From: Bacteroidota bacterium
Lineage (GTDB): Bacteria > Bacteroidota > Bacteroidia > JABEUT01
Assembly (NCBI GenBank): GCA_013285805.1
Contig: JABDGY010000014.1
Location: 1 to 43,567 of the forward strand
Length of the DNA: 43,567 nucleotides
Reading direction: 5' to 3'
In this document: positions 1-8,906 of the stretch, piece by piece
Layout: every line of letters starts with the position of its first letter
Numbering within the stretch: position 1 is the stretch's first letter
The notes under the pieces: model-generated
The model's database searches: none
What the model saw: the letters and a program-made list of their open reading frames with translations, nothing else
What the model was told of the DNA's origin: nothing
Position numbers and translations under genes: made by a program

Positions 1-219
1 ATATTCCGCAAGGCGGGCAAAGGAAAAACAGGGGCAGCCATTATTCAGAATGGAACATTGCCTGATGAGAATATTGCTATTGGCAACGTAAATACAATTG
101 TGGATATAGCTGCGCAACAAGAAATAGAAGCAACTGCGGTGATAATTATTGGTGAAGTTGTGAAACTGCACAACAGGTTCCCTTTGCACCTGGCCGATTT
201 AAAACATTTACTCAACTAA
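1..219 (+). CDS. cobA: Uroporphyrinogen-III C-methyltransferase, 3' end only (partial)
   Basis: Open frame from the first base, giving the last 72 residues. The segment AAIIQNGTLPDENIAIGNV, followed by an AVIIIGEVVKLH stretch, matches the C-terminal end of SUMT-type tetrapyrrole methylases, where an 'IQxGT' strand and a final 'xIxIGEVV' strand are conserved. SUMT methylates uroporphyrinogen III twice with SAM to give precorrin-2. The next gene, 8 bases downstream, encodes the following siroheme step, which supports the call. The N-terminal SAM-binding part lies outside the window. It could be a CysG-like multidomain protein, but that is unlikely because the dehydrogenase domain sits in the next gene. 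Confidence 0.8.
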   Translation: MFRKAGKGKTGAAIIQNGTLPDENIAIGNVNTIVDIAAQQEIEATAVIIIGEVVKLHNRFPLHLADLKHLLN

Positions 220-227
220 TTTCAAAA

Positions 228-1685
228 ATGAGCACAACAAAGAACAAATTATTTCCTGTATTTCTGAAGCTTGAAAAGTTCAGGGTGCTGATTGTGGGGG
301 GCGGTAAGGTGGCGCTGGAAAAGGTTAATGCAGTGTTACAAAACAGCCCTGCCACAAGAATTTCGCTGGTGGGCATAACCGTGTCCGATGAAATTTTTGC
401 ACTGGGCAAACAGTTCCCTAATCTTTCTGTATATCAGCGGCCCTTTCTTACTAATGACCTAGACGAAAAGGATTTTGTAATAGTAGCGGTAAATAACAGG
501 GAAGTAAGTCATGAAATAAGACTGGAGGCTGAAAAGCGGAAAATAATAACCAATGTTGCCGATACTCCTGAGCAATGCGATTTTTACCTTGGCTCTATAG
601 TGCAGAAGGGCCATGTGAAAATTGCAGTATCGACAAATGGTAAGTCTCCTACTATCGCCAAACGTATAAAAGAGACCCTTCAGGAGAGTTTTCCTGACGA
701 AATAAACGATTCTGTCACAAATCTTTCGAAACTAAGAGTATATCTTAGCGGTGATTTCTCTGCAAAGGTGAAAAAGCTGAATGAAATAACTTCTACTCTT
801 TCTACGGAAGAAGGGCAAAAGAAGCATAAGAAAATTAAACGGCAACGTTTAGTATATTCCATTTTCTTTGCGGTCATTTTGTTAGTTACAGGCTATATTT
901 TTGCTTTCTATGTGCCACCCGGAACAATTTCTGTTCTGGCAGGTAAAATAGATGTAACGCAATGGCGATTTGCATTAATTGGATTTACCGCAGAGGTTAT
1001 TAATGGTGCACTAGGAATGGCTTACGGGGTTACTACTACTACGCTTCTATTATCTGCGGGTATTGCACCTGCATTCACTTTAATTATAGTGCATATACTG
1101 GAAGTGTTTACCGCAGGCAGCACAGGATTAATTCATTACAAAATGGGTAACGTGAATAAGAAACTGTTGCGTGGCCTATTGTTACCGGGCATACTGGGTG
1201 CAGTAATAGGCGCATATATACTTTACTCCTTCAGGCAATACAACAACATTATTAAGCCAGTTGTGTCGGTATATACGCTTATTCTTGGTGTGCAGATAAT
1301 TTACAAAGCACTGAGAAAAGTGCGTGTAAAGAATAAGATAAAGAAGCTTTTCCCGCTCGCTATCATTGCCGGCTTTCTTGATTCTATAGGTGGAGGTGGC
1401 TGGGGCACTATTGTTTCTTCTACACTAATTGCCGGCGGAAGAAGTGCGCGTTACACCATTGGCTCGGTTATTTTATCTAGATTTTTTGTGGCACTGGCCA
1501 GTTCAATATCCCTTGTTTTCCTTGTCGGCTTTTCACAATGGTCGATAATAGGATGGCTGGTTGTAGGCGGATTGGCAGGTTCGCCTGTAGGGCCTTACCT
1601 GGCAAAGCGAATGCCTGTTAAAATTACTATGATACTGGTGGCTATCACCATTATCATCATCAGCTTGAAACAGATACTTTTTTAA
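228..1685 (+). CDS. Precorrin-2 dehydrogenase (CysG-N/Met8-like) fused to a TSUP (TauE/SafE) membrane transporter
   Basis: 485 residues in two parts. Residues about 8-160 are a siroheme-synthase N-terminal domain: a Rossmann loop at VGGGKVALEK (23-32) and NVADTPEQCDF (109-119), which carries the conserved aspartate of the Met8/CysG dehydrogenase family. This part should oxidise precorrin-2 to sirohydrochlorin with NAD and may insert iron. A charged linker (about 180-208) leads to a membrane segment (209-228). Residues about 240-485 are a multi-helix TSUP domain with the repeated small-residue signatures NGALGMAYG and GGGGWG, as in sulfite/sulfonate exporters of the TauE/SafE family. The gene sits between the SUMT gene and the FNR, ferredoxin and cysH genes, so the transporter half probably moves sulfate, sulfite or another sulfur anion. 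The open frame is continuous across the junction, so this is a real fusion. Confidence 0.85.
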   Translation: MSTTKNKLFPVFLKLEKFRVLIVGGGKVALEKVNAVLQNSPATRISLVGITVSDEIFALGKQFPNLSVYQRPFLTNDLDEKDFVIVAVNNREVSHEIRLEAEKRKIITNVADTPEQCDFYLGSIVQKGHVKIAVSTNGKSPTIAKRIKETLQESFPDEINDSVTNLSKLRVYLSGDFSAKVKKLNEITSTLSTEEGQKKHKKIKRQRLVYSIFFAVILLVTGYIFAFYVPPGTISVLAGKIDVTQWRFALIGFTAEVINGALGMAYGVTTTTLLLSAGIAPAFTLIIVHILEVFTAGSTGLIHYKMGNVNKKLLRGLLLPGILGAVIGAYILYSFRQYNNIIKPVVSVYTLILGVQIIYKALRKVRVKNKIKKLFPLAIIAGFLDSIGGGGWGTIVSSTLIAGGRSARYTIGSVILSRFFVALASSISLVFLVGFSQWSIIGWLVVGGLAGSPVGPYLAKRMPVKITMILVAITIIIISLKQILF

Positions 1686-1706
1686 CAAAACACATTTTAA
1701 CGAATT

Positions 1707-2717
1707 ATGATAACAACAGATATAACCATTATCGGAGCAGGGCCTGCAGCACTTTTTGCAGTGTTTGAAGCAGGATTGCTTAAGCTCCGCGTACATCTCA
1801 TTGACTATTTACCCCAACCGGGAGGGCAGCTTTCAGAAGTATACCCGAAAAAACCGATTTATGATATACCGGGCTACCCTACAGTGCAGGCACAGGAGTT
1901 GGTAGATAAACTTCTGGAACAAAGCAAGCCTTTTAATCCCGGTTTTACATTGGGAGAAAGAGTGGAGTCACTTGAAAAAAGAGGTGAGCGCGATTTTGTG
2001 TTGACCACCGATAAAGGCACACAGATAAACAGCAAAGCGGTAATAATAGCGGGTGGCCTTGGCTGTTTTGAGCCACGCAAGCCTGAAGTGGCGGACCTGA
2101 ATAGGTTTGAAGGCGGCAAGGGAATTAACTACATGGTATTGGACCCTGAGAAGTTCCGCAATAAGAAACTGGTACTTGCAGGTGGCGGAGACTCAGCTCT
2201 TGACTGGACTATTCACTTAGCGCAGATTGCTTCGGAAGTTACATTGGTACATAGAAGCGAATCTTTCCGTGGCGCACCAGATAGTGTGAACAAAGTTTTT
2301 GAATTATCGAAACAAGGGAAAGTAAATCTGTTGCTTAATTCAAACCTTGCAAAGGTTGATGGCAACGGAGTGCTAAAAGAAGTGATAGTACAAAATAAAA
2401 ATGCAGATGACAGCCGTGTTATTGCGACCGATGAGTTGATATTACTTTTTGGCCTTAGCCCGAAGCTTGGCCCGATTGAAAAATGGGGATTGAATATTGA
2501 AAAGAATTCCATTGAAGTCAACCCGGAAGATTATTCTACTAATGTAGAAGGTGTATTTGCAATAGGTGATATTAATACATATAAGAACAAGCTGAAACTT
2601 ATTTTATGCGGATTTCACGAGGCTGCAATTGCCAGCCATAGCATATACAAGTACATTAATCCGGGAGTGAAATATACATTGAAGTATACAACAGTAAATG
2701 GCGTAAATGCATTTTAA
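1707..2717 (+). CDS. Ferredoxin--NADP+ reductase, thioredoxin-reductase-like type
   Basis: 336 residues. An N-terminal FAD loop IIGAGPAALFAVFEAG is followed by the PGGQLSEVYPKKPIYDIPG segment typical of the YumC/Chlorobium-type FNR. An NADPH loop AGGGDSALDW lies near residue 155 and a second FAD motif FAIGDINTY near residue 285. The redox CxxC of true thioredoxin reductase is absent, which separates it from TrxB. It transfers electrons from NADPH to a ferredoxin, and a 2Fe-2S ferredoxin gene begins 3 bases after its stop. In this operon the pair most likely feeds a ferredoxin-dependent sulfite reductase. That enzyme is not in the window. Confidence 0.88.
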   Translation: MITTDITIIGAGPAALFAVFEAGLLKLRVHLIDYLPQPGGQLSEVYPKKPIYDIPGYPTVQAQELVDKLLEQSKPFNPGFTLGERVESLEKRGERDFVLTTDKGTQINSKAVIIAGGLGCFEPRKPEVADLNRFEGGKGINYMVLDPEKFRNKKLVLAGGGDSALDWTIHLAQIASEVTLVHRSESFRGAPDSVNKVFELSKQGKVNLLLNSNLAKVDGNGVLKEVIVQNKNADDSRVIATDELILLFGLSPKLGPIEKWGLNIEKNSIEVNPEDYSTNVEGVFAIGDINTYKNKLKLILCGFHEAAIASHSIYKYINPGVKYTLKYTTVNGVNAF

Positions 2718-2720
2718 GAA

Positions 2721-3038
2721 ATGGCAGAGAACATTAAAATAACGGTTATTAATAAAGGCTCAGAGCAAAGCTTTGAAGCCCCTGATGATGTGGGTTTGAA
2801 CCTGATGGAGTTTTTGAAAGCTACGGACCATCATGAAATTGAAGGTATGTGCGGTGGAATGGCTTTATGCGCTACCTGCCATGTAAAGGTACTTGAAGGC
2901 AATACCGGTGAGGAAGGAATTAATGATGAAGAAGCAGCCATTTTAGAAACACTTCCTGAAGTATTCAGCAACTCGCGCCTGTCGTGCCAGATAAAATTAA
3001 CAGATAAGATAAAGAACCTGAAAATAGAATTGGTGTAA
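2721..3038 (+). CDS. 2Fe-2S ferredoxin (adrenodoxin/plant-type fold)
   Basis: 105 residues. The cluster ligands are visible as C-x5-C-x2-C in GMCGGMALCATCHV (about residues 43-56) plus a fourth cysteine in RLSCQIKL near the C-terminus, which is the adrenodoxin-like pattern. It is a soluble one-electron carrier. It lies 3 bases after the FNR gene, and its stop codon directly abuts the ATG of the APS/PAPS reductase gene, so it is cotranscribed and probably translationally coupled. The probable client is sulfite reductase (inferred from context); other ferredoxin clients are possible. Confidence 0.88.
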   Translation: MAENIKITVINKGSEQSFEAPDDVGLNLMEFLKATDHHEIEGMCGGMALCATCHVKVLEGNTGEEGINDEEAAILETLPEVFSNSRLSCQIKLTDKIKNLKIELV

Positions 3039-3764
3039 ATGAAAGAGATTGACTTAATAAAAGACCTTGTTAGTTTGCAATCGCCTGTTGAAGCTTTAAA
3101 ATCGCTTGCACGTGTTTACGCCGGTAAAGTGGTTTTCTCGACCAGCTTCGGGTATGAAGACCAGGTAATAACGCATTTGTTATTTGCGAATGAAATTCCT
3201 GTTGAGGTTTTTACGCTTGATACGGGAAGGCTTTTCCCGGAGACCTATTCAACCTGGAATAAGACATTGGATAAATACAAAAGACCTATTAAAGTTTATT
3301 ACCCTGATGCTAATGCAATTGAGAAATTAGTTACTCAGAAAGGGCCAAACAGTTTTTATGAATCAGTTGAAAACAGAAAAGAATGCTGCTTTGTACGAAA
3401 GGTGGAGCCGTTAAAGAGAGCTTTGAAAGGAAACGCAATATGGGTAACAGGTATACGTGCAGAGCAATCGGCTAACCGTAAAGATATGCCACAGGTGGAG
3501 TGGGATGAAGCCAACCACATTATAAAGTACCACCCATTGTTACACTGGACGTTTGAAGAGGTAAAGGATTTTGTCGGTAAGAATAATATCCCGTACAATC
3601 CTCTACATGATAAAGGGTTTGTCAGCATAGGCTGTGCCCCCTGTACGCGGGCCGTTAAGGCGGGAGAGGATTTTCGTGCCGGACGATGGTGGTGGGAAGA
3701 CAGTAGCAAAAAAGAATGTGGATTGCATGTTCATCCGGCTATGGGGAAGGCTTTAACTGTTTAG
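3039..3764 (+). CDS. cysH: Phosphoadenylyl-/adenylyl-sulfate reductase (CysH family)
   Basis: 241 residues. The PAPS-reductase fold is marked by VVFSTSFGYEDQVITHL (the P-loop-like SxSxGxxDQ region), a tandem cysteine pair in KECCFVRKVEPL, a CxxC in GCAPCTRAV, and the C-terminal ECGLH catalytic cysteine. The CC plus CxxC set ligates a 4Fe-4S cluster and is the hallmark of the APS-using (assimilatory APR) branch, so APS is the likelier substrate. The product is sulfite. The gene abuts the ferredoxin gene and ends the operon; a lysS promoter follows. Confidence 0.88.
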   Translation: MKEIDLIKDLVSLQSPVEALKSLARVYAGKVVFSTSFGYEDQVITHLLFANEIPVEVFTLDTGRLFPETYSTWNKTLDKYKRPIKVYYPDANAIEKLVTQKGPNSFYESVENRKECCFVRKVEPLKRALKGNAIWVTGIRAEQSANRKDMPQVEWDEANHIIKYHPLLHWTFEEVKDFVGKNNIPYNPLHDKGFVSIGCAPCTRAVKAGEDFRAGRWWWEDSSKKECGLHVHPAMGKALTV

Positions 3765-3812
3765 TTATTAGAGTTTTTCCACAATCCTATTCAATGCTTG
3801 GCACTTTATCTC

Positions 3813-3820
3813 TATATTTG
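3813..3820 (+). promoter_or_regulatory. Bacteroidota -7 box (TAnnTTTG) for lysS
   Basis: TATATTTG, a full match to the TAnnTTTG consensus, lies 19 bases before the lysS ATG in the cysH-lysS gap. It indicates that lysS has its own promoter. No convincing -33 TTG at 17-23 bp spacing was seen. Confidence 0.6.
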
Positions 3821-3839
3821 AAAATCATTTTTTTCAACT

Positions 3840-5348
3840 ATGGAGTTATCAGAACAGGAGTTAGTCCGTCGCAAGAAATTAGAAGAAATAAAGGCATTGG
3901 GGATAGACCCATACCCGGCAGACCTTTTTGAAGTAAACGCCAACAGCGCAGATATACTCGAGAACTACGAGCGTAATAAACTCGATTATAAGAATATAAG
4001 CATAGCCGGACGTATTATGGTACTGCGCCCTATGGGCAACGCAGCGTTTGCGGAATTGCAGGATGCAAGGGGCCGCATACAGATTTATGTAAAACGCGAT
4101 GAGATTTGTCCCGGGGAGGATAAGACAATGTACAATACTGTTTTCAAAAAGCTGATTGACATTGGAGATATTATTGGTGTGAAGGGCTTTGTATTTACAA
4201 CGAATTCAGGAACTATTTCTATACACGTAACTTCATTTACGCTGCTTACCAAATCAGTAAGGCCTTTACCTGTAGTTAAGGTTGATAGTGAAGGCGTGGC
4301 GCATGATGTGGTAACTGACCCTGAGTTGCGTTATCGCCAGCGTTATGTAGACCTTATTATTAACCCGGAAGTGAGGAATGTATTTGTACAGCGTACAATA
4401 ATCATAAATTCCATGCGTAACTTTTTTAACGAAAGAGGTTACCTGGAAGTGGAGACACCTATTATGCAGCCTATTCCCGGTGGAGCGACAGCACGGCCTT
4501 TCATAACACATCATAATACGCTGGATATTCCATTATATCTGCGCATAGCCAATGAACTTTACCTGAAGCGCTTAATTGTTGGAGGGTTTGATGCAGTATA
4601 TGAATTTGCGAAAGACTTCCGTAATGAGGGTATGGACAGGACGCACAACCCGGAGTTTACTATGATGGAGATATACGTGGCGTATAAGGACTACGAGTGG
4701 ATGATGCAGATGACTGAAGAGATGATCGAAAAGATAGCCATGGATTTATATAACACTACTAAAGTGCAGTGTGGTGATAATATGCTGGATTTTCATCGCC
4801 CTTTTAAACGAATCAGTATTTATGATTCTATAAAGGAACATACAGGTGTTGATGTTTCGGGTATGACAGAAGAAGAATTGAAAAAAGTATGCCGCGATTT
4901 GAAAATAGAAGTACTGCCATCAATGGGGAGGGGCAAACTGGTAGACGAAATATTCTCTACCGCGTGCGAGCACCACTACATACAGCCAACTTTTATTACC
5001 GATTACCCGGTTGAAATGTCGCCATTAACAAAAAAACACCGTTCTAAACCCGGCCTTGTAGAACGGTTTGAGCTTATGGTGAATGGTAAAGAACTTTGCA
5101 ATGCATACAGTGAGCTTAATGACCCTATTGACCAACGCGCCCGTTTTGAAGACCAGATGAAACTGGTTGAAAAAGGCGATGATGAGGCGATGCTTATAGA
5201 CAACGATTTTTTACGCGCGCTGGAATATGGCATGCCACCCACTTCAGGAATGGGTATGGGAATAGACAGGCTGACCATGCTCATGACCAATTCTCCTTCT
5301 ATTCAAGACGTAATTTTCTTCCCGCAAATGCGACCTGAAAAGTTTTAG
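3840..5348 (+). CDS. lysS: Lysyl-tRNA synthetase, class II
   Basis: 502 residues, the normal bacterial length. An N-terminal OB-fold anticodon-binding domain (about 50-160, containing [21 protein letters not shown]) precedes the class II catalytic core. Visible class II landmarks are [17 protein letters not shown], motif 2 around [20 protein letters not shown] and motif 3 [14 protein letters not shown] near the C-terminus. It charges tRNA-Lys in the cytoplasm. The start is supported by a -7 box 19 bases upstream and by the conserved 'LxxRRxKLxxIxxxGIxPYP' N-terminus. Confidence 0.97.
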   Translation: MELSEQELVRRKKLEEIKALGIDPYPADLFEVNANSADILENYERNKLDYKNISIAGRIMVLRPMGNAAFAELQDARGRIQIYVKRDEICPGEDKTMYNTVFKKLIDIGDIIGVKGFVFTTNSGTISIHVTSFTLLTKSVRPLPVVKVDSEGVAHDVVTDPELRYRQRYVDLIINPEVRNVFVQRTIIINSMRNFFNERGYLEVETPIMQPIPGGATARPFITHHNTLDIPLYLRIANELYLKRLIVGGFDAVYEFAKDFRNEGMDRTHNPEFTMMEIYVAYKDYEWMMQMTEEMIEKIAMDLYNTTKVQCGDNMLDFHRPFKRISIYDSIKEHTGVDVSGMTEEELKKVCRDLKIEVLPSMGRGKLVDEIFSTACEHHYIQPTFITDYPVEMSPLTKKHRSKPGLVERFELMVNGKELCNAYSELNDPIDQRARFEDQMKLVEKGDDEAMLIDNDFLRALEYGMPPTSGMGMGIDRLTMLMTNSPSIQDVIFFPQMRPEKF

Positions 5349-5456
5349 ATTTTGCCCTGGATTATTAACCCATAGACAGGGATAATGACCATTATAATAT
5401 CGATTGTTACTTAATAATCTACCTCGGATTCTTAACCTTTTCTGCAAAATAAGGTT

Positions 5457-5485
5457 TTGTTATTAATCTAAATGTTTTAGATTTG
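5457..5485 (+). promoter_or_regulatory. Promoter with overlapping inverted repeat, upstream of the secreted protein gene
   Basis: A -33 TTG (5457-5459), an 18-base spacer and a -7 box TAGATTTG (5478-5485) match the Bacteroidota sigma-A pattern. A perfect 8-bp inverted repeat, AATCTAAA-tgt-TTTAGATT (5465-5483), overlaps the spacer and the -7 box, which is where a repressor would sit. The ATG is 55 bases downstream. Confidence 0.55.
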
Positions 5486-5540
5486 TTCCTGCTCTTTCGT
5501 AAAAATCAAAAAATAAATAACACAACCTAATCCCTGAATC

Positions 5541-6422
5541 ATGAAACATTTAATTACTCTCGTCTCAATTTTTACGCTTTCTATCGGAAGCCTTATGGCT
5601 CAAACACCAAACCCCGGTTTTGAATCGTGGACTGCGCATACCGGTTACAACACACCCGACAGTTGGAATAATGCTAACCCTACAACCTATATTACAGGTG
5701 TATTTACTTGCGTAGAGGCCAGCGGTGCAAATGCGCACAGCGGAAAATATGCACTGGAATTAATTACACAAACCTACCTGAGTAACACTGCCCCAGGTAT
5801 TGCTACTACAGGCACCATCAATACAATAACCCAGGCAGTTAGCCCTGGTATAGCTACCACTGTAACTCCTGATAGTATTATGGGTTATTTTAAGTATACC
5901 TCGGTAAGTGGCGATGCAGGATTTATTTCTTTTACCATTTTCGGAACCAGTAATACCGATACGGTTGCCCAGGCGTATTTTCAAACTCCTGCTTCAACTG
6001 TAGGAAGCTGGACCCGTTTCTCAGCGCCGCTTGTATACAGGTCGGCTCATGCTGTTACAACATCTGAGTGGATAATATTATCAAGCCTTAATCAAACAAC
6101 AGGCAAAGTTGGCAGTGTACTTTATGTAGATGATATAGCGCTTGTTACCAACCCATCGGGAATTAAGAACATTAGTTCTGATAAAGGACTGACTGTATAT
6201 CCTAATCCTGTAAGCAGTCAGGTAACAATTAATAACACGGTTACTTCCAAAGCAACCTTTGTGTTATATGATATTACCGGCCGTAAGGTGATGACAACTA
6301 ATATCGGAAGTTCCTTTAACACTGTTGATGTATCGGCTCTTCCGGCGGGTATGTATATCTATACTATTATAGATGAAAACAATTCGGTAATCAAAACCGA
6401 TAAGCTTATTATCCAGAGATAA
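5541..6422 (+). CDS. Secreted protein with T9SS type A C-terminal sorting domain, PCMD-like body
   Basis: 293 residues. A cleavable signal peptide (MKHLITLVSIFTLSIGSLMAQ) is followed by a body that begins NPGFESWTA and ends in a YVDDIALV strand. That start and end pattern is seen in PCMD/carbohydrate-binding-like jelly-roll domains of Bacteroidota surface proteins. Residues about 213-293 form a sorting domain with LTVYPNPVSSQVTI and the end GMYIYTIIDENNSVIKTDKLIIQ, which directs export by the type IX system and anchoring at the cell surface. The ligand is unknown. It has its own promoter and lies 85 bases upstream of a TonB-dependent receptor gene, so the two may act together in capturing something at the surface (inference). 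Confidence 0.8.
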   Translation: MKHLITLVSIFTLSIGSLMAQTPNPGFESWTAHTGYNTPDSWNNANPTTYITGVFTCVEASGANAHSGKYALELITQTYLSNTAPGIATTGTINTITQAVSPGIATTVTPDSIMGYFKYTSVSGDAGFISFTIFGTSNTDTVAQAYFQTPASTVGSWTRFSAPLVYRSAHAVTTSEWIILSSLNQTTGKVGSVLYVDDIALVTNPSGIKNISSDKGLTVYPNPVSSQVTINNTVTSKATFVLYDITGRKVMTTNIGSSFNTVDVSALPAGMYIYTIIDENNSVIKTDKLIIQR

Positions 6423-6507
6423 TATCTCATTATTACAACACAGTTCATTTCAGTAACCCTGTTATGGGCTGTGTTGTTTATATATTCAACAGCCAAAGAA
6501 AAATCAA

Positions 6508-8904
6508 TTGAAAAGCAGGATATATCTTTTATTTATTTCCTTTTTGTTAACCTGTTCAGCGGCAATAGCACAGAATACGGGAACCCTGAAAGGTATAGTT
6601 ACGGACTCCGCATCGAAAGAAACTGTCATAGGCGCTGTGGTGCACGATTCAGCTGATATAACAATTGCTGCAGCCACTGATGTTACCGGGGCTTATGAAT
6701 TGCATTTGAGCCCGGGCAGGCATAAAATTATTTGTTCCATAATCAGCATGAACCCCGATACGTTTGTGGTGAATATACAAGCAGGCGCCGTTACAGAACG
6801 TAATATCCGTTTAACATCGGGTAGTACAGAAATGCAAACACTTGTGGTTTCTGCAGGTAAATATGAAAGGAAGCTGGAGGACATTACCGTTTCCATGGAA
6901 GTATTGAAGCCTACACTTATTGAAAATAAAAATGCAACTAATATTACAGGTGCGCTTGAACAAACCCCCGGATTGGATATATTGGATGGAGAACCCCAGA
7001 TACGTGGCGGCAGCGGATTTAATTTCGGTGTAGGAAGCAGAGTTGCAGTTCTTATAGACGGATTACCTGCTTTGCCCGGCGATGGAGGAAAAATAGACTG
7101 GAACTTTGTCCCGGTTGAAAATATTTCCCAGGTCGAAGTTATCAAGGGAGCATCTTCGGTTACATATGGATCATCGGCATTAAGTGGCAGTATAAACATA
7201 CGTACTGCATACCCTACCGATGTGCCCCAAACGCAAGCATCTGTATATTATGGCATGTATTCAAAACCTTCTATTGCCCATGCAGCCTGGGATACAACAG
7301 CAAACCATAATATGTACGGAGCAAGTTTCCTGCATTCTCAAAAATTCGGGCAACTTGATTTGGTGCTGGGAGGAATGGTGCTATATGACATTGGCTATAT
7401 AGGCCCGCCGCCCAACACTTCATTAAATGGCGCGGCTATTGATTCCAATTCTTTAGGCGAAAAAACAGGCAGATTCAATTTCGACCTGCGTTATCGACCT
7501 AAGAAAGCACCCAAAATAAATTTTGGCCTGAATGGCAATTTCATGTATTCTACTAACAATACATCTTTGATATGGGCTAATGATAGCTCAGGGTTATACA
7601 GGGCATATCCATATACTACAACGTTGCAAAAGCAAACGGTTTTCTATCTCGACCCTTTCTTCAATTATACGTCAAGTACAGGTTGGCAAAGCAGTTTCCG
7701 TGCCCGCTATTATTATACCAATAATAACGTAACCAATAGCCCTTCAAACACAACCAATGTAACCTATGGCGAATACCAGTGTATTAAATCTTTTGACCAA
7801 CTTGGCGGGCTTAACGTTACAGCCGGCTTGGTAATGACACAAACATATTCCCGCGCTGACTCTGCCACCGTTTACGGAACCTTCTATCCTTCGTCAAATA
7901 ACCAATTACAGAACTATGCTTTTTATACTCAACTTGACAAAAAGTTTTTCAAAGTATTGAATGTATCAGTTGGTTTCAGAGATGAAAATTTTGAAGTGAA
8001 TAGTGAGGGGTTCCAATCACATCCTATATTCCGTTCCGGTTTAAACCTGCAGGTGGCTAAGGCTACATTCCTTCGTTGCTCATATGGACAGGGATATCGC
8101 TTCCCTTCTATCACCGAAAAATATCTGAACTCAGAAATTGGTGGCTTACCTGTTTTCTCTAACCCGAATCTTGAGCCCGAATCAAGCTGGAATGCTGAGA
8201 TAGGTATAAAGCAAGGTTTTAAAATCAACAATTTTACCGGCTTTATAGATTTAGCAGCCTTCTGGCAACAGTATCAGAATACTATAGAAATTACATATGG
8301 CACATGGGGTTTTACCCCCGGCCCGGGTGGTACTTACAATGAGCTTAACGGATTTAAATACCTGAATATTGGCCCAACAAGAGTAAGGGGGCTTGAGCTT
8401 TCGGTGCCGGCGCAAGGAAAGCTTTCAAAAAACTGGGAGCTTGATGTGTTGGCGGGCTATACGTATACGGTGCCGCAAACGTTAGCGCCAAATTATGTTT
8501 ATGCAACTGATAGCTTAGGGAATAAGCAAACCTATACCAATACCAGCACCAATACCGCCAATAATATTCTGAAATACCGTTTCCAGCATATTGCTAAAAT
8601 CGATTTACAAATAACTTACAAGAGATATTCAATTGGCGGTGACTGGCGTTATTATAGTTTCATGCAGAATATTGATACTGTATTTTACGTGGACGACCAG
8701 ATTGCGCATTACGGGATTCAACAATACAGGTTAGAGCATAACAGTGGTACTTCAGTATTTGATGCGCGTGTTTCAGCTGATGTTACCAAAATCTTCAAGA
8801 TATCTTTTATAGTGAATAATGTTGCAAACCTCAGTTATTCGCTTCGCCCGCTTAAAATAGAATCACCCAGGGTGTTTATGGTGAAGTTGTCTGTCAAGGT
8901 CTGA
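6508..8904 (+). CDS. TonB-dependent outer-membrane receptor with N-terminal CarboxypepD_reg-like domain
   Basis: 798 residues. The start is TTG: no ATG or GTG in frame gives the signal peptide (MKSRIYLLFISFLLTCSAAIAQ). A CarboxypepD_reg-like domain follows (about 25-105: GTLKGIVTDSASKETVIGAVV). The plug domain (about 120-235) contains RGGSGFNFGVGSRVAVLIDG and VEVIKGASSVTYGSSALSG, the classic plug signature. A beta-barrel continues to the end, finishing with SPRVFMVKLSVKV. The plug and barrel resemble siderophore/cobalamin-type receptors (BtuB/FepA-like) more than SusC, because it lacks the SusC length of about 1000 residues. The substrate cannot be read from sequence. It converges with the Lrp gene, whose stop lies 2 bases away. 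Confidence 0.88.
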   Translation: MKSRIYLLFISFLLTCSAAIAQNTGTLKGIVTDSASKETVIGAVVHDSADITIAAATDVTGAYELHLSPGRHKIICSIISMNPDTFVVNIQAGAVTERNIRLTSGSTEMQTLVVSAGKYERKLEDITVSMEVLKPTLIENKNATNITGALEQTPGLDILDGEPQIRGGSGFNFGVGSRVAVLIDGLPALPGDGGKIDWNFVPVENISQVEVIKGASSVTYGSSALSGSINIRTAYPTDVPQTQASVYYGMYSKPSIAHAAWDTTANHNMYGASFLHSQKFGQLDLVLGGMVLYDIGYIGPPPNTSLNGAAIDSNSLGEKTGRFNFDLRYRPKKAPKINFGLNGNFMYSTNNTSLIWANDSSGLYRAYPYTTTLQKQTVFYLDPFFNYTSSTGWQSSFRARYYYTNNNVTNSPSNTTNVTYGEYQCIKSFDQLGGLNVTAGLVMTQTYSRADSATVYGTFYPSSNNQLQNYAFYTQLDKKFFKVLNVSVGFRDENFEVNSEGFQSHPIFRSGLNLQVAKATFLRCSYGQGYRFPSITEKYLNSEIGGLPVFSNPNLEPESSWNAEIGIKQGFKINNFTGFIDLAAFWQQYQNTIEITYGTWGFTPGPGGTYNELNGFKYLNIGPTRVRGLELSVPAQGKLSKNWELDVLAGYTYTVPQTLAPNYVYATDSLGNKQTYTNTSTNTANNILKYRFQHIAKIDLQITYKRYSIGGDWRYYSFMQNIDTVFYVDDQIAHYGIQQYRLEHNSGTSVFDARVSADVTKIFKISFIVNNVANLSYSLRPLKIESPRVFMVKLSVKV

Positions 8905-8906
8905 CA

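Noticed and set aside
1533-1796. Cysteine-rich 87-residue frame on the minus strand
   Set aside because: It is antisense across the end of the TSUP fusion and the start of the FNR gene, both strongly supported, and resembles no family.
5349-5400. Terminator after lysS (CCCTG...CAGGG)
   Set aside because: The arms are only 5 bp with a long loop and no T-tract follows.
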